In this document: in pieces, positions 54,105-62,534 of the stretch
Layout: each line of letters opens with the position of its first letter
Position numbering within the stretch: position 1 is the stretch's first letter
Assembly (NCBI RefSeq): GCF_026342015.1
Contig: NZ_JAPENL010000003.1
Location: 124,001 to 188,000, forward strand
Direction: 5' to 3'
DNA from: Micromonospora lupini
GTDB taxonomy: Bacteria > Actinomycetota > Actinomycetes > Mycobacteriales > Micromonosporaceae
Length of the DNA: 64,000 nt
Notes under the pieces: model-generated
What the model was told of the DNA's origin: nothing
Database searches by the model: none
Seen by the model: only the letters and a program-made list of their open reading frames with translations
Program-made: the position numbers and the translations under genes

Positions 54105-54998
54105 GTGACCAGAACGCTTCGCCTGGACGGCGTCGACCGCAGCTTCGGCGACCGGCAGGTGCTCAAGAACGTGTCCTTCGAGGTGGCGGCAGGCCGGATG
54201 ACAGGCTTCGTCGGCGCCAACGGCGCCGGCAAGACCACCACCATGCGGATCATCCTGGGTGTGCTCGCCCCCGACGCCGGCGAGGTGACCTGGGGCGGCG
54301 CGACTCTCACCAGGCAGGACCGGCGCCGCTTCGGCTACATGCCGGAGGAGCGGGGCCTGTACCCGAAGATGACCACGCGGGAGCAGGTCACCTACCTGGG
54401 TCGGTTGCACGGCCTGGACGCCCCCGCCGCCCGGCGCGCCACGGACGCGTTGCTGGAGCGGGTCGGGCTCGGCGATCGCGGCGACGATCTGCTGGAGACG
54501 CTGTCGCTGGGCAACCAGCAACGGGCCCAGATCGCCGCCGCGCTGGTGCACGACCCCGAGGTGCTGGTGCTCGACGAGCCGTTCTCCGGCCTCGATCCGT
54601 TGGCCGTCGACACGGTCGTCGCCGTGTTGCGGGAACGCGCCGCCGCCGGAGTGCCGGTGCTGTTCTCCAGCCACCAGCTCGACGTGGTGGAGCGCCTCTG
54701 CGACGACCTGGTGATCATCAACGACGGGGTGATCCGGGCCGCCGGCAGCCGCCAGCAGCTGCGCGACTCGTACACCTCGCCGCGGTTCGAGCTGGTGGTG
54801 GGGACCGACGCCGGCTGGGTGCGCGACCAGCCCGGGGTCACCCTGGTCGAGCTGGACGGCGCGCGGGCGGTCTTCGACCTGCCGGTCGGCGCCGACGAGC
54901 AGCCCGTCCTGCACGCGGCCCTCGCCCACGGCCCGGTTCGCGCCTTCCGCCCGGTCAGCCCCTCGCTCACCGAGATCTTCCGAGAGGTCACCCAGTGA
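54105..54998 (+). CDS. ABC transporter ATP-binding protein (NatA-like)
   Basis: The 297-residue protein has Walker A GANGAGKTT, a Q-loop region (FGYMPEERGLYPKM), signature LSLGNQQR, Walker B LVLDEPFSG and a switch His (SSHQ). The C-terminal extension matches NatA/DrrA-like exporters. The GTG at 54105 has a TAGCGT -10-like box seven bases upstream, so a leaderless start is possible. It is coupled to the permease. Confidence 0.92.
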   Translation: MTRTLRLDGVDRSFGDRQVLKNVSFEVAAGRMTGFVGANGAGKTTTMRIILGVLAPDAGEVTWGGATLTRQDRRRFGYMPEERGLYPKMTTREQVTYLGRLHGLDAPAARRATDALLERVGLGDRGDDLLETLSLGNQQRAQIAAALVHDPEVLVLDEPFSGLDPLAVDTVVAVLRERAAAGVPVLFSSHQLDVVERLCDDLVIINDGVIRAAGSRQQLRDSYTSPRFELVVGTDAGWVRDQPGVTLVELDGARAVFDLPVGADEQPVLHAALAHGPVRAFRPVSPSLTEIFREVTQ

Positions 54999-56056
54999 AC
55001 GTCACCCAGGCCACCAGGCTTGTCGCCGAACGCGAGATCCGGGTCAAGCTCCGCGACCGTACCTTCCTGTTCGGCACGCTCTTCTTCCTGGTGCTCGCCG
55101 CCGCCGGTACCATCCTGCCGCCGCTGCTCTCCGGCGGCCCGAAGAGCGTGGCCGTCACCCAGGACGCGGCCGGCCCGCTGCGCGCCGCCGGGCTCGACGT
55201 CCGGGTGGTTGCCGACGACAGTGCCGCCGAGCAGGCCGTTCGCGACGGCGACGTGGACGCCGCGGTCGTCAGTGGCCCGGCGGTGCTCGCCATGGACGAG
55301 GCCCCCGACGAGGTGGTCCGGGCGTTGAGCACCGCGCCTCCGGTGCGCCTGCTCGATCCGGACGCGGTCGACCCGGTGGTGGCGTTCCTGGTGCCGTTCG
55401 TGTTCGCGTTCGTCTTCTTCATCACCTCGCAGACCTTCGGCCTGCAGATCGCGCAGAGCGTCACCGAGGAGAAGCAGACCCGGATCGTGGAGATCCTGGT
55501 CGCGGCCGTGCCGGTACGGGCGCTGCTGGCCGGCAAGGTGATCGCCGGCGGCATCCTGGCGCTCGGGCAGATCGTGTTGATCGGTCTCGTGGCCGTCGTC
55601 GGCATGCGGATCGGCGACAGCGTGGACCTGCTCACCCTGCTCGCACCGGCGATCGGCTGGTTCGTGCCGTTCTTCCTGCTCGGCTTCGTGCTGCTGGCCG
55701 CGATGTGGGCGGCGGCCGGCGCCCTGGTCAACCGCCAGGAGGACATCGCCGGCGTGTCGACACCTGTACAGCTCGCCATCATGCTGCCGTTCGGCGCGGT
55801 GATCTTCCTGAACGACAACGCGACGGCGATGCGGGTGCTGTCGTACCTGCCGTTGTCGTCGCCCACCGCCATGCCGCTGCGGCTGTTCACCGGCGACGCG
55901 GCCGGCTGGGAGCCGATCGTGTCGCTGGTCATCCTGCTGGCCGCCGCCGGCGCCTTCCTGGCCGCCGGGGCCCGCGTCTACGAGGGATCGCTGCTGCGGA
56001 CCAACGGCCGGACCTCGCTGCGCGCCGCCTGGCGGGAGCGGGAGAGCATCGGCTGA
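54995..56056 (+). CDS. ABC-2 type permease (NatB-like)
   Basis: The 353-residue membrane protein has one N-terminal helix, an extracytoplasmic domain (about 45-125) and five or six helices in the C-terminal half. These include the signature TEEKQTRIVEILVAAV, typical of NatB. With the preceding ATPase it would export sodium ions or a small molecule. GTG overlaps the previous stop (GTGA). Confidence 0.9.
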   Translation: MNVTQATRLVAEREIRVKLRDRTFLFGTLFFLVLAAAGTILPPLLSGGPKSVAVTQDAAGPLRAAGLDVRVVADDSAAEQAVRDGDVDAAVVSGPAVLAMDEAPDEVVRALSTAPPVRLLDPDAVDPVVAFLVPFVFAFVFFITSQTFGLQIAQSVTEEKQTRIVEILVAAVPVRALLAGKVIAGGILALGQIVLIGLVAVVGMRIGDSVDLLTLLAPAIGWFVPFFLLGFVLLAAMWAAAGALVNRQEDIAGVSTPVQLAIMLPFGAVIFLNDNATAMRVLSYLPLSSPTAMPLRLFTGDAAGWEPIVSLVILLAAAGAFLAAGARVYEGSLLRTNGRTSLRAAWRERESIG

Positions 56057-56076
56057 CCGGCGACGCCCACGACTGA

Positions 56077-56103
56077 CGTCGGTGTCCTGAGCGGACGCCG
56101 ACG
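56077..56103 (+). terminator. Hairpin terminator after the NatAB-like genes
   Basis: An 11-bp stem with one G-T pair (56077-56087 with 56093-56103) closes on TGAGC, 20 bases after the stop. Confidence 0.6.
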
Positions 56104-56241
56104 CCCGTCGCCGTCCCGGCCAGTACGGCACCGGCCCGAACGCCCGTTCGGTGGCTGTGAACAGGGAAAACACTCCTACGGTGAGCCGATCCTCACGGCA
56201 ACGACCTGGTCGTCGCCTGCTCCGGACCGGAAAGGCTCTCC

Positions 56242-58038
56242 ATGACCCCACCGATCGACAGGCTGCGCTCCGGCACCGCAGGACGCCTGCGGCGTCTGCT
56301 CAGCGTGGTGCTGGCGGTAGTGCTCACCAGCACGCTCACCACCCTCGTCCGCTCCGCGCCGGTCCACGCCGCGGCGGGCAACCTGATCCTCAACGGCACG
56401 TTCGACAACGGCAGCACCGCGCCCTGGTGGACCCGACTCGCCTCGACCAGCACCACTGTCAACGCCGGGCAACTCCGCATCCGCACCAGCGCGACGGTCG
56501 GCGCCGACGTGTGGGAGGACCTGGTCGGACACTTCGAGTTCGGGGTGACCGCCGCCCAGCCGTACCGCCTGCAGTTCGACGCCTCCGCCGACGTCAGCCG
56601 CGACGTACGCGTCTCGGTCTCCCGGGCGGACACGCCCTTCACCTCGGCCTTCGACCAGTCCGTCGCGCTCACCTCCACGATGCGCCGCTTCACCTTCGAC
56701 TTCACGTCGCCGTTCGGCGATCCGAAGGCGGTGCTGCTGTTCCACTTCGGCAACCATGCCGCGTCGACGGTGCGGTTGGACAACATCTCGCTCACCCCAC
56801 TGGCCATCGACCCGGCCACCGACCCGATCCTCTACTGGAACGGCATCCTGCTGGGCGCCTTCAAGGGGATGGACCTGCCACCGACCGAGCTGTCCCGCCA
56901 CGCGGCCATCCTGCACGCGGCGATGCAGGACGCCGCCGTGTCGGTCACCGGCGTCGGCAACCCCTACCGGGTGCGGGTGCCGGTCAGCTATCCGGGCACG
57001 CTCGACGACGTCGTGGCACCGTCGCTGCACGCGGCCATCGACAAGGCGGCCTTCGACGTGTTGAGCACCCTGTACCCGAGCCGGCGCACGACCTTCGTGG
57101 CTGCCTACGGCACGGCCGTGACGCGGCGACCGTCCGGCGTGAACAGCGCGGAGGTCGCGCGCGGCGAGACGGTCGGCGCCGCGGCCGCCGCCGCGAACCT
57201 CCAGGCCCGTGCCAACGACGGCTCCAGCACCACCGGCGGATACACGTTGGACGGGGTCGACGGCTCCTGGCGGCCTACCGACCAAAAGCCCGCGGTCAGC
57301 CCGAACTGGGGGCGCGTCACCCCGTTCGCGTTGACGGCGGGCGACCAGTTCCGACCCGGCCTGCCGGCCGGCGCGTCCGACTACGCGGACCTGCTCGCCA
57401 GGAACGAATACCGCGAGCAGGTCGAGGAGGTCCGCACCCTGGGCGGCAAGACGTCGTCGCAGCGCACCACGGAACAGACGCAGATCGCGTTCTTCTGGGC
57501 CAACGACCTGCCCGTGACCTACCGACCACCGGGCCAACTCTTCGCGCACACCCGGATCGTGTCGGAGCAGCGGAAACTCGGCATCCTTGCCAACGCCCGC
57601 CTGTTCGGCCTCGTCGCCCTGGCCCTCGCCGACGCCGCGATCGCCGCCTGGGACGCCAAGTACCTGACGACTATCGATCTGTGGCGGCCGGAGACCGCCA
57701 TCGGCAACGGTTGGCAGCCGCTGTCGCAGGATGAGGCCGGGGTCTCGTTCTCACCTGCCTTCCCCGCGTACATCTCCGGGCACGCCACCTTCGCCGGCGC
57801 CTGGGCGGCGGTGATGAAGGGCTTCTTCGGCACCAACGCCATCGCCTTCGACGCCACCACCGACGACCCGCACGCCCGGGGGGTCGTCCGACACATGAGC
57901 GGCTTCGACGAGGCCGCCTGGGAGAACGCGCTCAGCCGGATCTACCTGGGCGTGCACTACCGCTTCGACGCGGTGGCCGGCATGGCCACAGGCAATTCCG
58001 TCGGCGCGTACGTCTTCGCCACCCGGCTGCGACCGTGA
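56242..58038 (+). CDS. Secreted vanadium-dependent haloperoxidase-like protein with N-terminal carbohydrate-binding-like domain
   Basis: The 598-residue precursor has a signal peptide (about 1-43). A beta domain resembling CBM4/9 follows (NLILNGTFDNGSTAPWW to about residue 190), then the helical phosphatase/haloperoxidase domain. Active-site residues for the metal oxyanion are present: KYLTTIDLWRPETAI (Lys, Arg), YISGHATFAGA (Ser-Gly-His) and RIYLGVHYRFDA (Arg, His). It may oxidise halides with peroxide or act as an acid phosphatase; the residues do not decide between them. It is a single gene with a hairpin downstream. Confidence 0.85.
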   Translation: MTPPIDRLRSGTAGRLRRLLSVVLAVVLTSTLTTLVRSAPVHAAAGNLILNGTFDNGSTAPWWTRLASTSTTVNAGQLRIRTSATVGADVWEDLVGHFEFGVTAAQPYRLQFDASADVSRDVRVSVSRADTPFTSAFDQSVALTSTMRRFTFDFTSPFGDPKAVLLFHFGNHAASTVRLDNISLTPLAIDPATDPILYWNGILLGAFKGMDLPPTELSRHAAILHAAMQDAAVSVTGVGNPYRVRVPVSYPGTLDDVVAPSLHAAIDKAAFDVLSTLYPSRRTTFVAAYGTAVTRRPSGVNSAEVARGETVGAAAAAANLQARANDGSSTTGGYTLDGVDGSWRPTDQKPAVSPNWGRVTPFALTAGDQFRPGLPAGASDYADLLARNEYREQVEEVRTLGGKTSSQRTTEQTQIAFFWANDLPVTYRPPGQLFAHTRIVSEQRKLGILANARLFGLVALALADAAIAAWDAKYLTTIDLWRPETAIGNGWQPLSQDEAGVSFSPAFPAYISGHATFAGAWAAVMKGFFGTNAIAFDATTDDPHARGVVRHMSGFDEAAWENALSRIYLGVHYRFDAVAGMATGNSVGAYVFATRLRP

Positions 58039-58060
58039 GTCGTCCGCCGGCCTGAAGGGG

Positions 58061-58095
58061 GCTCCCCGCCCGGTCTGCCGACCTGGGCGGGGAGC
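58061..58095. terminator. Bidirectional hairpin terminator
   Basis: An 11-bp perfect stem (GCTCCCCGCCC, 58061-58071, with 58085-58095) closes on 13 bases between convergent stops at 58038 and 58105. Confidence 0.7.
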
Positions 58096-58104
58096 GGCGT
58101 CCGA

Positions 58105-59112
58105 TCAGGGTGACGGCGGGCAGTGCCAGTGACCGAAGTCGCCGGTACGCGACCAGACGTCCCGCGCCGCGGCGATGTTCCAGCCCGCGTCCAGGGCGGT
58201 CCGACGGTCGACGCCGCGCCTCGACAGCTCCATGTCGCTGAACTGGAACAGACCCCAGCGGCGCGACCCGTCGGCCATCACCTCCACCCGCAGCGGGTCC
58301 AACCCGGACAGGCACCGCGCAAGCCGCACCGCCTCGGCCGGGTCCTGGGCGAAGGTCTCCCGCAGGGAGACGCTGACGCGGTTCTCCGGCCACCTGACCG
58401 GCAGCACCGGGTCACCTGACAGGGCGTCGAGGACCGCCTGGTCCACAGTGCCGCTCACCGACAGGCCGGCCATCGCCTGGAAGGCGATCACCCGGCTGGT
58501 CGTGTCCGGGCCGAACCAACCGTCCACGGGGACCTGCAACCCGCTGTCGACCAGACGCTCCTGCAGATCCAGCACACAGGGGCCGTACATGCCCTGGCGG
58601 AGGACGAGCGGGCAGGCGGTGCCCGACGCGGACGTCGTGGCCTCACCACGCGGCAGCAGCGCCCCGACCGTCAACGCGCCGACCAGGGCGAGCGCCCCCA
58701 TCCGCAGCCGTCGACGTGCCGGTCGGGCCACCCGACGCCTGTCAGCAGGTGTCCGACGTGTGCCGTCCGGCTCGGCAGACGTCGGGTCGGGTGGCGTCGG
58801 CTCGTCCTCCCGGCGCGCCGGCTCGCTGAGCCGGGCCTCGACCTCGCGGCGCAGGCCGACCCACCGCTCGATGTCCGCTGCCGGAGTGCCGCAGGCGGCG
58901 AGCAACGCCACGACTGTCCGCTCACGGGGCAGGGTGTTCCGCCCCAGCATCGTGGCGAGGGTGCTCGGAGGCAGCCAGTGCCCGGCCGCCGAGGCCCGGC
59001 GCGAGATCTCCCGGTACGTCAGGCCGGAGCGTCGTCGTACGTCCCGAAGTGACACCACGAACTCCCCCGCCGTGGTCACCTGCGGCACCCGATCCCGGGC
59101 AGCGTCAATCAT
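58105..59112 (-). CDS. HTH-transmembrane-peptidoglycan-binding protein
   Basis: The 335-residue protein has a cytoplasmic HTH (about 15-95: LRDVRRRSGLTYREISRRAS; LPPSTLATMLGRNTLPR), a Pro/Arg-rich linker and one membrane helix (about 137-154). Outside, a peptidoglycan-binding domain of PG_binding_1 type follows (LVLRQGMYGPCVLDLQERL; GWFGPDTTSRVIAFQ). A lysozyme-like C-terminus with RRWGLFQFSDMEL completes it. The plan suggests a one-component sensor that links wall state to gene control, but DNA binding is not shown. It is divergent from a protein of the same plan. Confidence 0.8.
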   Translation of the reverse strand: MIDAARDRVPQVTTAGEFVVSLRDVRRRSGLTYREISRRASAAGHWLPPSTLATMLGRNTLPRERTVVALLAACGTPAADIERWVGLRREVEARLSEPARREDEPTPPDPTSAEPDGTRRTPADRRRVARPARRRLRMGALALVGALTVGALLPRGEATTSASGTACPLVLRQGMYGPCVLDLQERLVDSGLQVPVDGWFGPDTTSRVIAFQAMAGLSVSGTVDQAVLDALSGDPVLPVRWPENRVSVSLRETFAQDPAEAVRLARCLSGLDPLRVEVMADGSRRWGLFQFSDMELSRRGVDRRTALDAGWNIAAARDVWSRTGDFGHWHCPPSP

Positions 59113-59293
59113 CGGATCCCCCGCGTCGTCGATGTGGTCAGGCCCGGACCGGCGCCGGCCGGAGCCCGTCCACCGGTACGCCGGTCAGTGGCGCGGCCGT
59201 TGGGAAAAACGCTAGATAACCGGGTGGTCGGAGACAATGCCCTGGTCGGGGCGCCGCAGTGTCCGAGCAGCTCAGGGCCTTCTGTCCGGGTCT

Positions 59294-59312
59294 TGTCCGA
59301 CCATCTCGGACA
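59294..59312. promoter_or_regulatory. Inverted repeat in the divergent promoter region
   Basis: TGTCCGA-CCATC-TCGGACA is a perfect 7-bp inverted repeat between the two divergent HTH-membrane genes, 50 bases upstream of the plus-strand start. Related half-sites (CTGTCCGG, TGTCCGAG) lie nearby. It may be an operator for one or both proteins. Confidence 0.45.
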
Positions 59313-59361
59313 GACGCCGCACGGTGCCTTGCACCGGGGGGCGTGGGGTCGGGAGAATCAG

Positions 59362-60369
59362 ATGATGACCACGGGGGATCTACGACCGGGCGAGGCGGCC
59401 GACCCGGCCGAGTTCGTCGACCTGCTGCGCCACCTGAAGGACCGGTCCCGGCTGACGTTCCGGCAACTGGAACAACACGCCGTCGCGGCCGGCGACGTGC
59501 TGGCCCGCAGCACCGCCGCCGACGTCCTGCGCCGGTCCACCCTGCCGCGCCCCGAGGTGCTGGCGGCGTTCGTACGCGCCTGCGGCGCGGGCGACCAGGT
59601 CGACGAGTGGCTGCGGGCACGGGACCGGCTCGCCGCCGGCGGGTACGCCGCGCCCGCTGCGTTCGCGACCGCGCCGCCGACGAGCGCGGGCGACGTGTTG
59701 ACAGGCGGCCCCGACGAGGCACGGTCGTGGTGGTTCGCCCGACCCGCGCCGCTGGCGGCGTTCGTCGCCGTCGCCGTGCTGGCCGCGTTCGGCACCTGGT
59801 TCCTGTGGCCCGACGACGACGAACAACGGACGGCGGAGAAGCCGGCCGCCACCTCGACGGCCACGCCGGGTGGCAGCGCCTCGGCCAGTGGCACCGGCAC
59901 GCCGCCGGCCGGTGGCCGGAGCCGGATCCGTCCCGCCCAAGCCCCGCAGCTCTGCATCAGCGAGGGGCGCGACCGCAGCGGCGGCTACAAAGATGCGGTC
60001 GCGGTGCAGCGCCCCTGCGCCGGCGCCACCCCACCGGAGACGTACCTGGTGCCGGTCGCCGATTACCTCTACTTCGTGAAGTGGGAGCATCCGGTGCACG
60101 GGGCGGGCTGCCTCACCGTCCGGCAGGGCGATCCCGGCCGCAACCTGATCGAGCCCCGGAACAAGTGCAGCGCCGACACCGCCGAGCAGCTGTTCCGCTT
60201 CGAACCGACCGGGGCGGCGCCGGACGCGTACCGTCTCCGCCCGTCGGACAGCGACCTGTGCGTGGGCATCCAGGACGACGCCAGCGAGGTGCCGGCCGAA
60301 GCGGCGGCCGAGCCGTGCACAGGTCAACCCGACCAGGTGTTCCTCGTCGACGCGGTGCCGGAGGGCTGA
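59362..60369 (+). CDS. HTH-transmembrane-lectin-like (ricin-type) protein
   Basis: The 335-residue protein has a cytoplasmic HTH (about 17-90: LLRHLKDRSRLTFRQLEQHA; DVLRRSTLPR) clearly related to that of the divergent neighbour. One membrane helix follows (about 129-149), then a Ser/Thr/Pro linker and an outer beta-trefoil-like domain with paired cysteines (PQLCISEGRDRSGG; GAGCLTVRQGD; SDLCVGIQDD). It would sense a carbohydrate or wall component. GGGAGA precedes the ATG at 59362. Confidence 0.78.
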   Translation: MMTTGDLRPGEAADPAEFVDLLRHLKDRSRLTFRQLEQHAVAAGDVLARSTAADVLRRSTLPRPEVLAAFVRACGAGDQVDEWLRARDRLAAGGYAAPAAFATAPPTSAGDVLTGGPDEARSWWFARPAPLAAFVAVAVLAAFGTWFLWPDDDEQRTAEKPAATSTATPGGSASASGTGTPPAGGRSRIRPAQAPQLCISEGRDRSGGYKDAVAVQRPCAGATPPETYLVPVADYLYFVKWEHPVHGAGCLTVRQGDPGRNLIEPRNKCSADTAEQLFRFEPTGAAPDAYRLRPSDSDLCVGIQDDASEVPAEAAAEPCTGQPDQVFLVDAVPEG

Positions 60370-60436
60370 CGCCCCGCCGGTCACACGTGCCACGGCCCGC
60401 ACCGCCCGGCACGGCCCGCACGGCCGCCGCTCGTCG

Positions 60437-61054
60437 TCAGCGGGCGGGCACCGCGGCCCAGCCGGCGGGCAGCCGGGGCGCCGGCCAGGCCGGGTCGGGT
60501 TGCCACCGCGCCCACGCCGGGTCCCACCAGCGCTGCCCCGCGTCGAGCAGGGCGGCGATCCGGTCACCCTCGCCGCGGATCGCGTCCGCCATGCCCGGGT
60601 AGCGCCCCTCGACCAGGCGCTTGGCGAACATCTCGACGTCCTTCCAGACGTACCTGTCGTCGTCCGCGCCCCACCACAGGTCCAGCTCGTGGTCAAGCGT
60701 GTCCACCCCGATCGGGGTACGCCGCAGCGGATCCTGCAGGTTGAAGTACCAGCCGGCGAAGTCGCGCTGCGGGCCCGTCCAGAACACGTCCACCGAGTGC
60801 GCCTCGCCCGGCCGGTGCAGCATCAACTTGCCGTGCCCCGACCAGGAGCGGTGACCTGCCGTCTCCCACGGGTGCCGCCCACAGGGGAATTCGCCGTCGG
60901 TGGGGAAGCCGAACTCCGCCCCCGGCGGGAGGTACAGGGCGAGCAGGTCGGACGAGTCCTCGACGCAGATCGTCGGGCAGCCGAACCAGACCTCGCCCCG
61001 CAGGATCTCGCGCCGGACGACCACGTCACCCAACGCGAATCGGCGTCCCACCAT
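60437..61054 (-). CDS. DUF402 domain protein
   Basis: The 205-residue protein has the DUF402 fold: VEDSSDLLALYLPPGAEFG, WYFNLQDPLRRTPIGVDTLD and a run of acidic residues (DHELDLWWGADD). Members of this fold include nucleotide phosphatases and nucleases that use these acids to bind metal. The substrate here is unknown. GAGG and GGGGAG lie close to the ATG. Confidence 0.82.
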   Translation of the reverse strand: MVGRRFALGDVVVRREILRGEVWFGCPTICVEDSSDLLALYLPPGAEFGFPTDGEFPCGRHPWETAGHRSWSGHGKLMLHRPGEAHSVDVFWTGPQRDFAGWYFNLQDPLRRTPIGVDTLDHELDLWWGADDDRYVWKDVEMFAKRLVEGRYPGMADAIRGEGDRIAALLDAGQRWWDPAWARWQPDPAWPAPRLPAGWAAVPAR

Positions 61055-61122
61055 CTCCCCGGAACCTCCTCGTTCGTCCCCGAGGAAGCGTACGGCCCGG
61101 TCACGGCCGCTCGACGACGGCG

Positions 61123-61145
61123 CGCGTGATCGAGTCGATCACGCG
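61123..61145. promoter_or_regulatory. 10-bp perfect inverted repeat
   Basis: CGCGTGATCG and CGATCACGCG flank AGT, 69 bases upstream of the DUF402 start and upstream of the small plus-strand gene. It could be an operator; its position over one candidate GTG start (61126) argues for the later start at 61186. Confidence 0.45.
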
Positions 61146-61185
61146 TTGGTGCTCAGGGCGTGGCGCGACCGGAAGTCCGGCGACC

Positions 61186-61422
61186 GTGCGGGCGGGTGAC
61201 CTCTTTCAGGTCACCCGCGCGGCGCGTATCCAGTTCAGCCGGCCGATCCTGTTCCGCGTCATCCGCGTTCTCGACCGGCCAATCTATGACGGGTGGGTCT
61301 GGCTCGACGGCTACGAGGTGGGGCCGAGACTGGACGCGATCGCCCGCCGGTCGATCTTCGTGCGGCCCGCCGGACTACGGCCGGTGGCACCGGTGGTCCC
61401 GCCACGATCGAGGGCACGCTGA
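61186..61422 (+). CDS. Small uncharacterised protein
   Basis: The 78-residue protein (VRAGDLFQVTRAARIQF at the start) is strand-rich: PILFRVIRVLDRP, then DGWVWLDGYEVG and RRSIFVRPAGL. Small proteins of this kind look common in actinomycetes, without a known role. GGAAG lies ten bases before GTG 61186; GTG 61126 is an earlier in-frame option. The last residues (VAPVVPPRSRAR) look unlike a natural end, and the TGA stop is the first three bases of the palindromic element. Confidence 0.55.
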   Translation: MRAGDLFQVTRAARIQFSRPILFRVIRVLDRPIYDGWVWLDGYEVGPRLDAIARRSIFVRPAGLRPVAPVVPPRSRAR

Positions 61423-61495
61423 CACACGTCAGGTCGCCGATGTGGGGGCAACCGCTCGCGCGGACACCCCCACATCGGCGACCTGGTGTGGATCA
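61420..61495. repeat. 76-bp palindromic element, type 2, copy B
   Basis: Two 34-base arms (61420-61453 and 61462-61495) match at 27 of 34 positions around an eight-base loop. The right arm read in reverse begins TGATCCACAC and ends GTGTCC, as in the copy at 38707-38783. It lies between convergent stops at 61422 and 61523 and could terminate both. Confidence 0.8.
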
Positions 61496-61522
61496 CGCTG
61501 AACGGGCCGGACGGCCCGGACC

Positions 61523-62275
61523 TCAGGCGTCGACGGCTGCCATCACGTCGTCGCTGACGTCGAAGTTCGCGTAGACGTTCTGCACGTCGTCGCAGTCCTC
61601 CAGGACGTCGATCAGCTTGAAGATCTTGCGGGCGCCCTCTTCGTCAAGCGGCACGTTCATGCTGGGCACGAGGGAGGACTCGGCCGACTCGTACTCGATG
61701 CCGGCGTCCTGCAGCGCGGTCCGCACCGGAATCAGGTCGGTCGGCTCGGAGACCACCTCGTACGCCTCACCGAGGTCGTTGACCTCCTCGGCACCGGCGT
61801 CGAGGACCGCCATCATGACGTCGTCCTCGCTGGTGCCCTCCTTGGGCACGATCACCACGCCCTTGCGGGAGAACATGTACGACACCGAGCCGGCGTCGGC
61901 AAGCGAGCCGCCGTTGCGGGTGAGGGCGGTGCGCACCTCGGTCGCGGCCCGGTTGCGGTTGTCGGTGAGGCACTCGATGAGCATCGCCACGCCGTTGGGG
62001 CCGTAGCCCTCGTACATGATGGTCTGCCAGTCGGCGCCGCCGGCCTCCAGGCCGGAGCCGCGCTTGACCGCGCGGTCGATGTTGTCGTTGGGAACGGAGC
62101 TCTTCTTCGCCTTCTGGATGGCGTCGAAAAGCGTCGGGTTACCGGACGGGTCGCCGCCGCCGGTGCGCGCGGCCACCTCGACGTTCTTGATCAGCTTGGC
62201 GAACATCTTGCCGCGCTTGGCGTCGATGACGGCCTTCTTGTGCTTGGTCGTCGCCCACTTTGAGTGGCCGGACAT
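61523..62275 (-). CDS. yebC: YebC/PmpR family protein (TACO1-like)
   Basis: The 250-residue protein starts MSGHSKWATTKHKKAVIDAK and has KNVEVAARTGGGDPSGNP, VPNDNIDRAVKRG and YEGYGPNGVAMLIECLTDN, all family hallmarks. YebC proteins were long called regulators and are now linked to relief of ribosome stalling on difficult sequences. GGAGG lies six bases before the ATG. In many actinomycetes the next gene downstream is ruvC; here it is a palindromic element and an unrelated gene. Confidence 0.96.
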   Translation of the reverse strand: MSGHSKWATTKHKKAVIDAKRGKMFAKLIKNVEVAARTGGGDPSGNPTLFDAIQKAKKSSVPNDNIDRAVKRGSGLEAGGADWQTIMYEGYGPNGVAMLIECLTDNRNRAATEVRTALTRNGGSLADAGSVSYMFSRKGVVIVPKEGTSEDDVMMAVLDAGAEEVNDLGEAYEVVSEPTDLIPVRTALQDAGIEYESAESSLVPSMNVPLDEEGARKIFKLIDVLEDCDDVQNVYANFDVSDDVMAAVDA

Positions 62276-62534
62276 CTTCTACCTCCGTCTGTCATTGCAC
62301 GCCTGCGTCGACTGCCGCACCGATTCCGCGCCGCATCCGGCGATCCGGCGGCCGGTCGGCCCCGCGGGAAGTGCCGCGCCGGGCGACGGCCCTGCCGAAC
62401 CGCGGCAATCTTACCGAGGTCACGCCGCGCCATGTCACACCCGGGACCTGCCCGGGGCGCCGAAACGGCGCAGGGCCCGCCCAGGACCAACGATCGGGGG
62501 CCGGGATCCATGCCCTTCCGCCCGCGTCCGCCGC
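62276..62534. other. Intergenic region between pdxT and yebC
   Basis: The 259-base gap is GC-rich. No gene or clear hairpin is supported. It presumably holds the yebC promoter. Confidence 0.4.
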
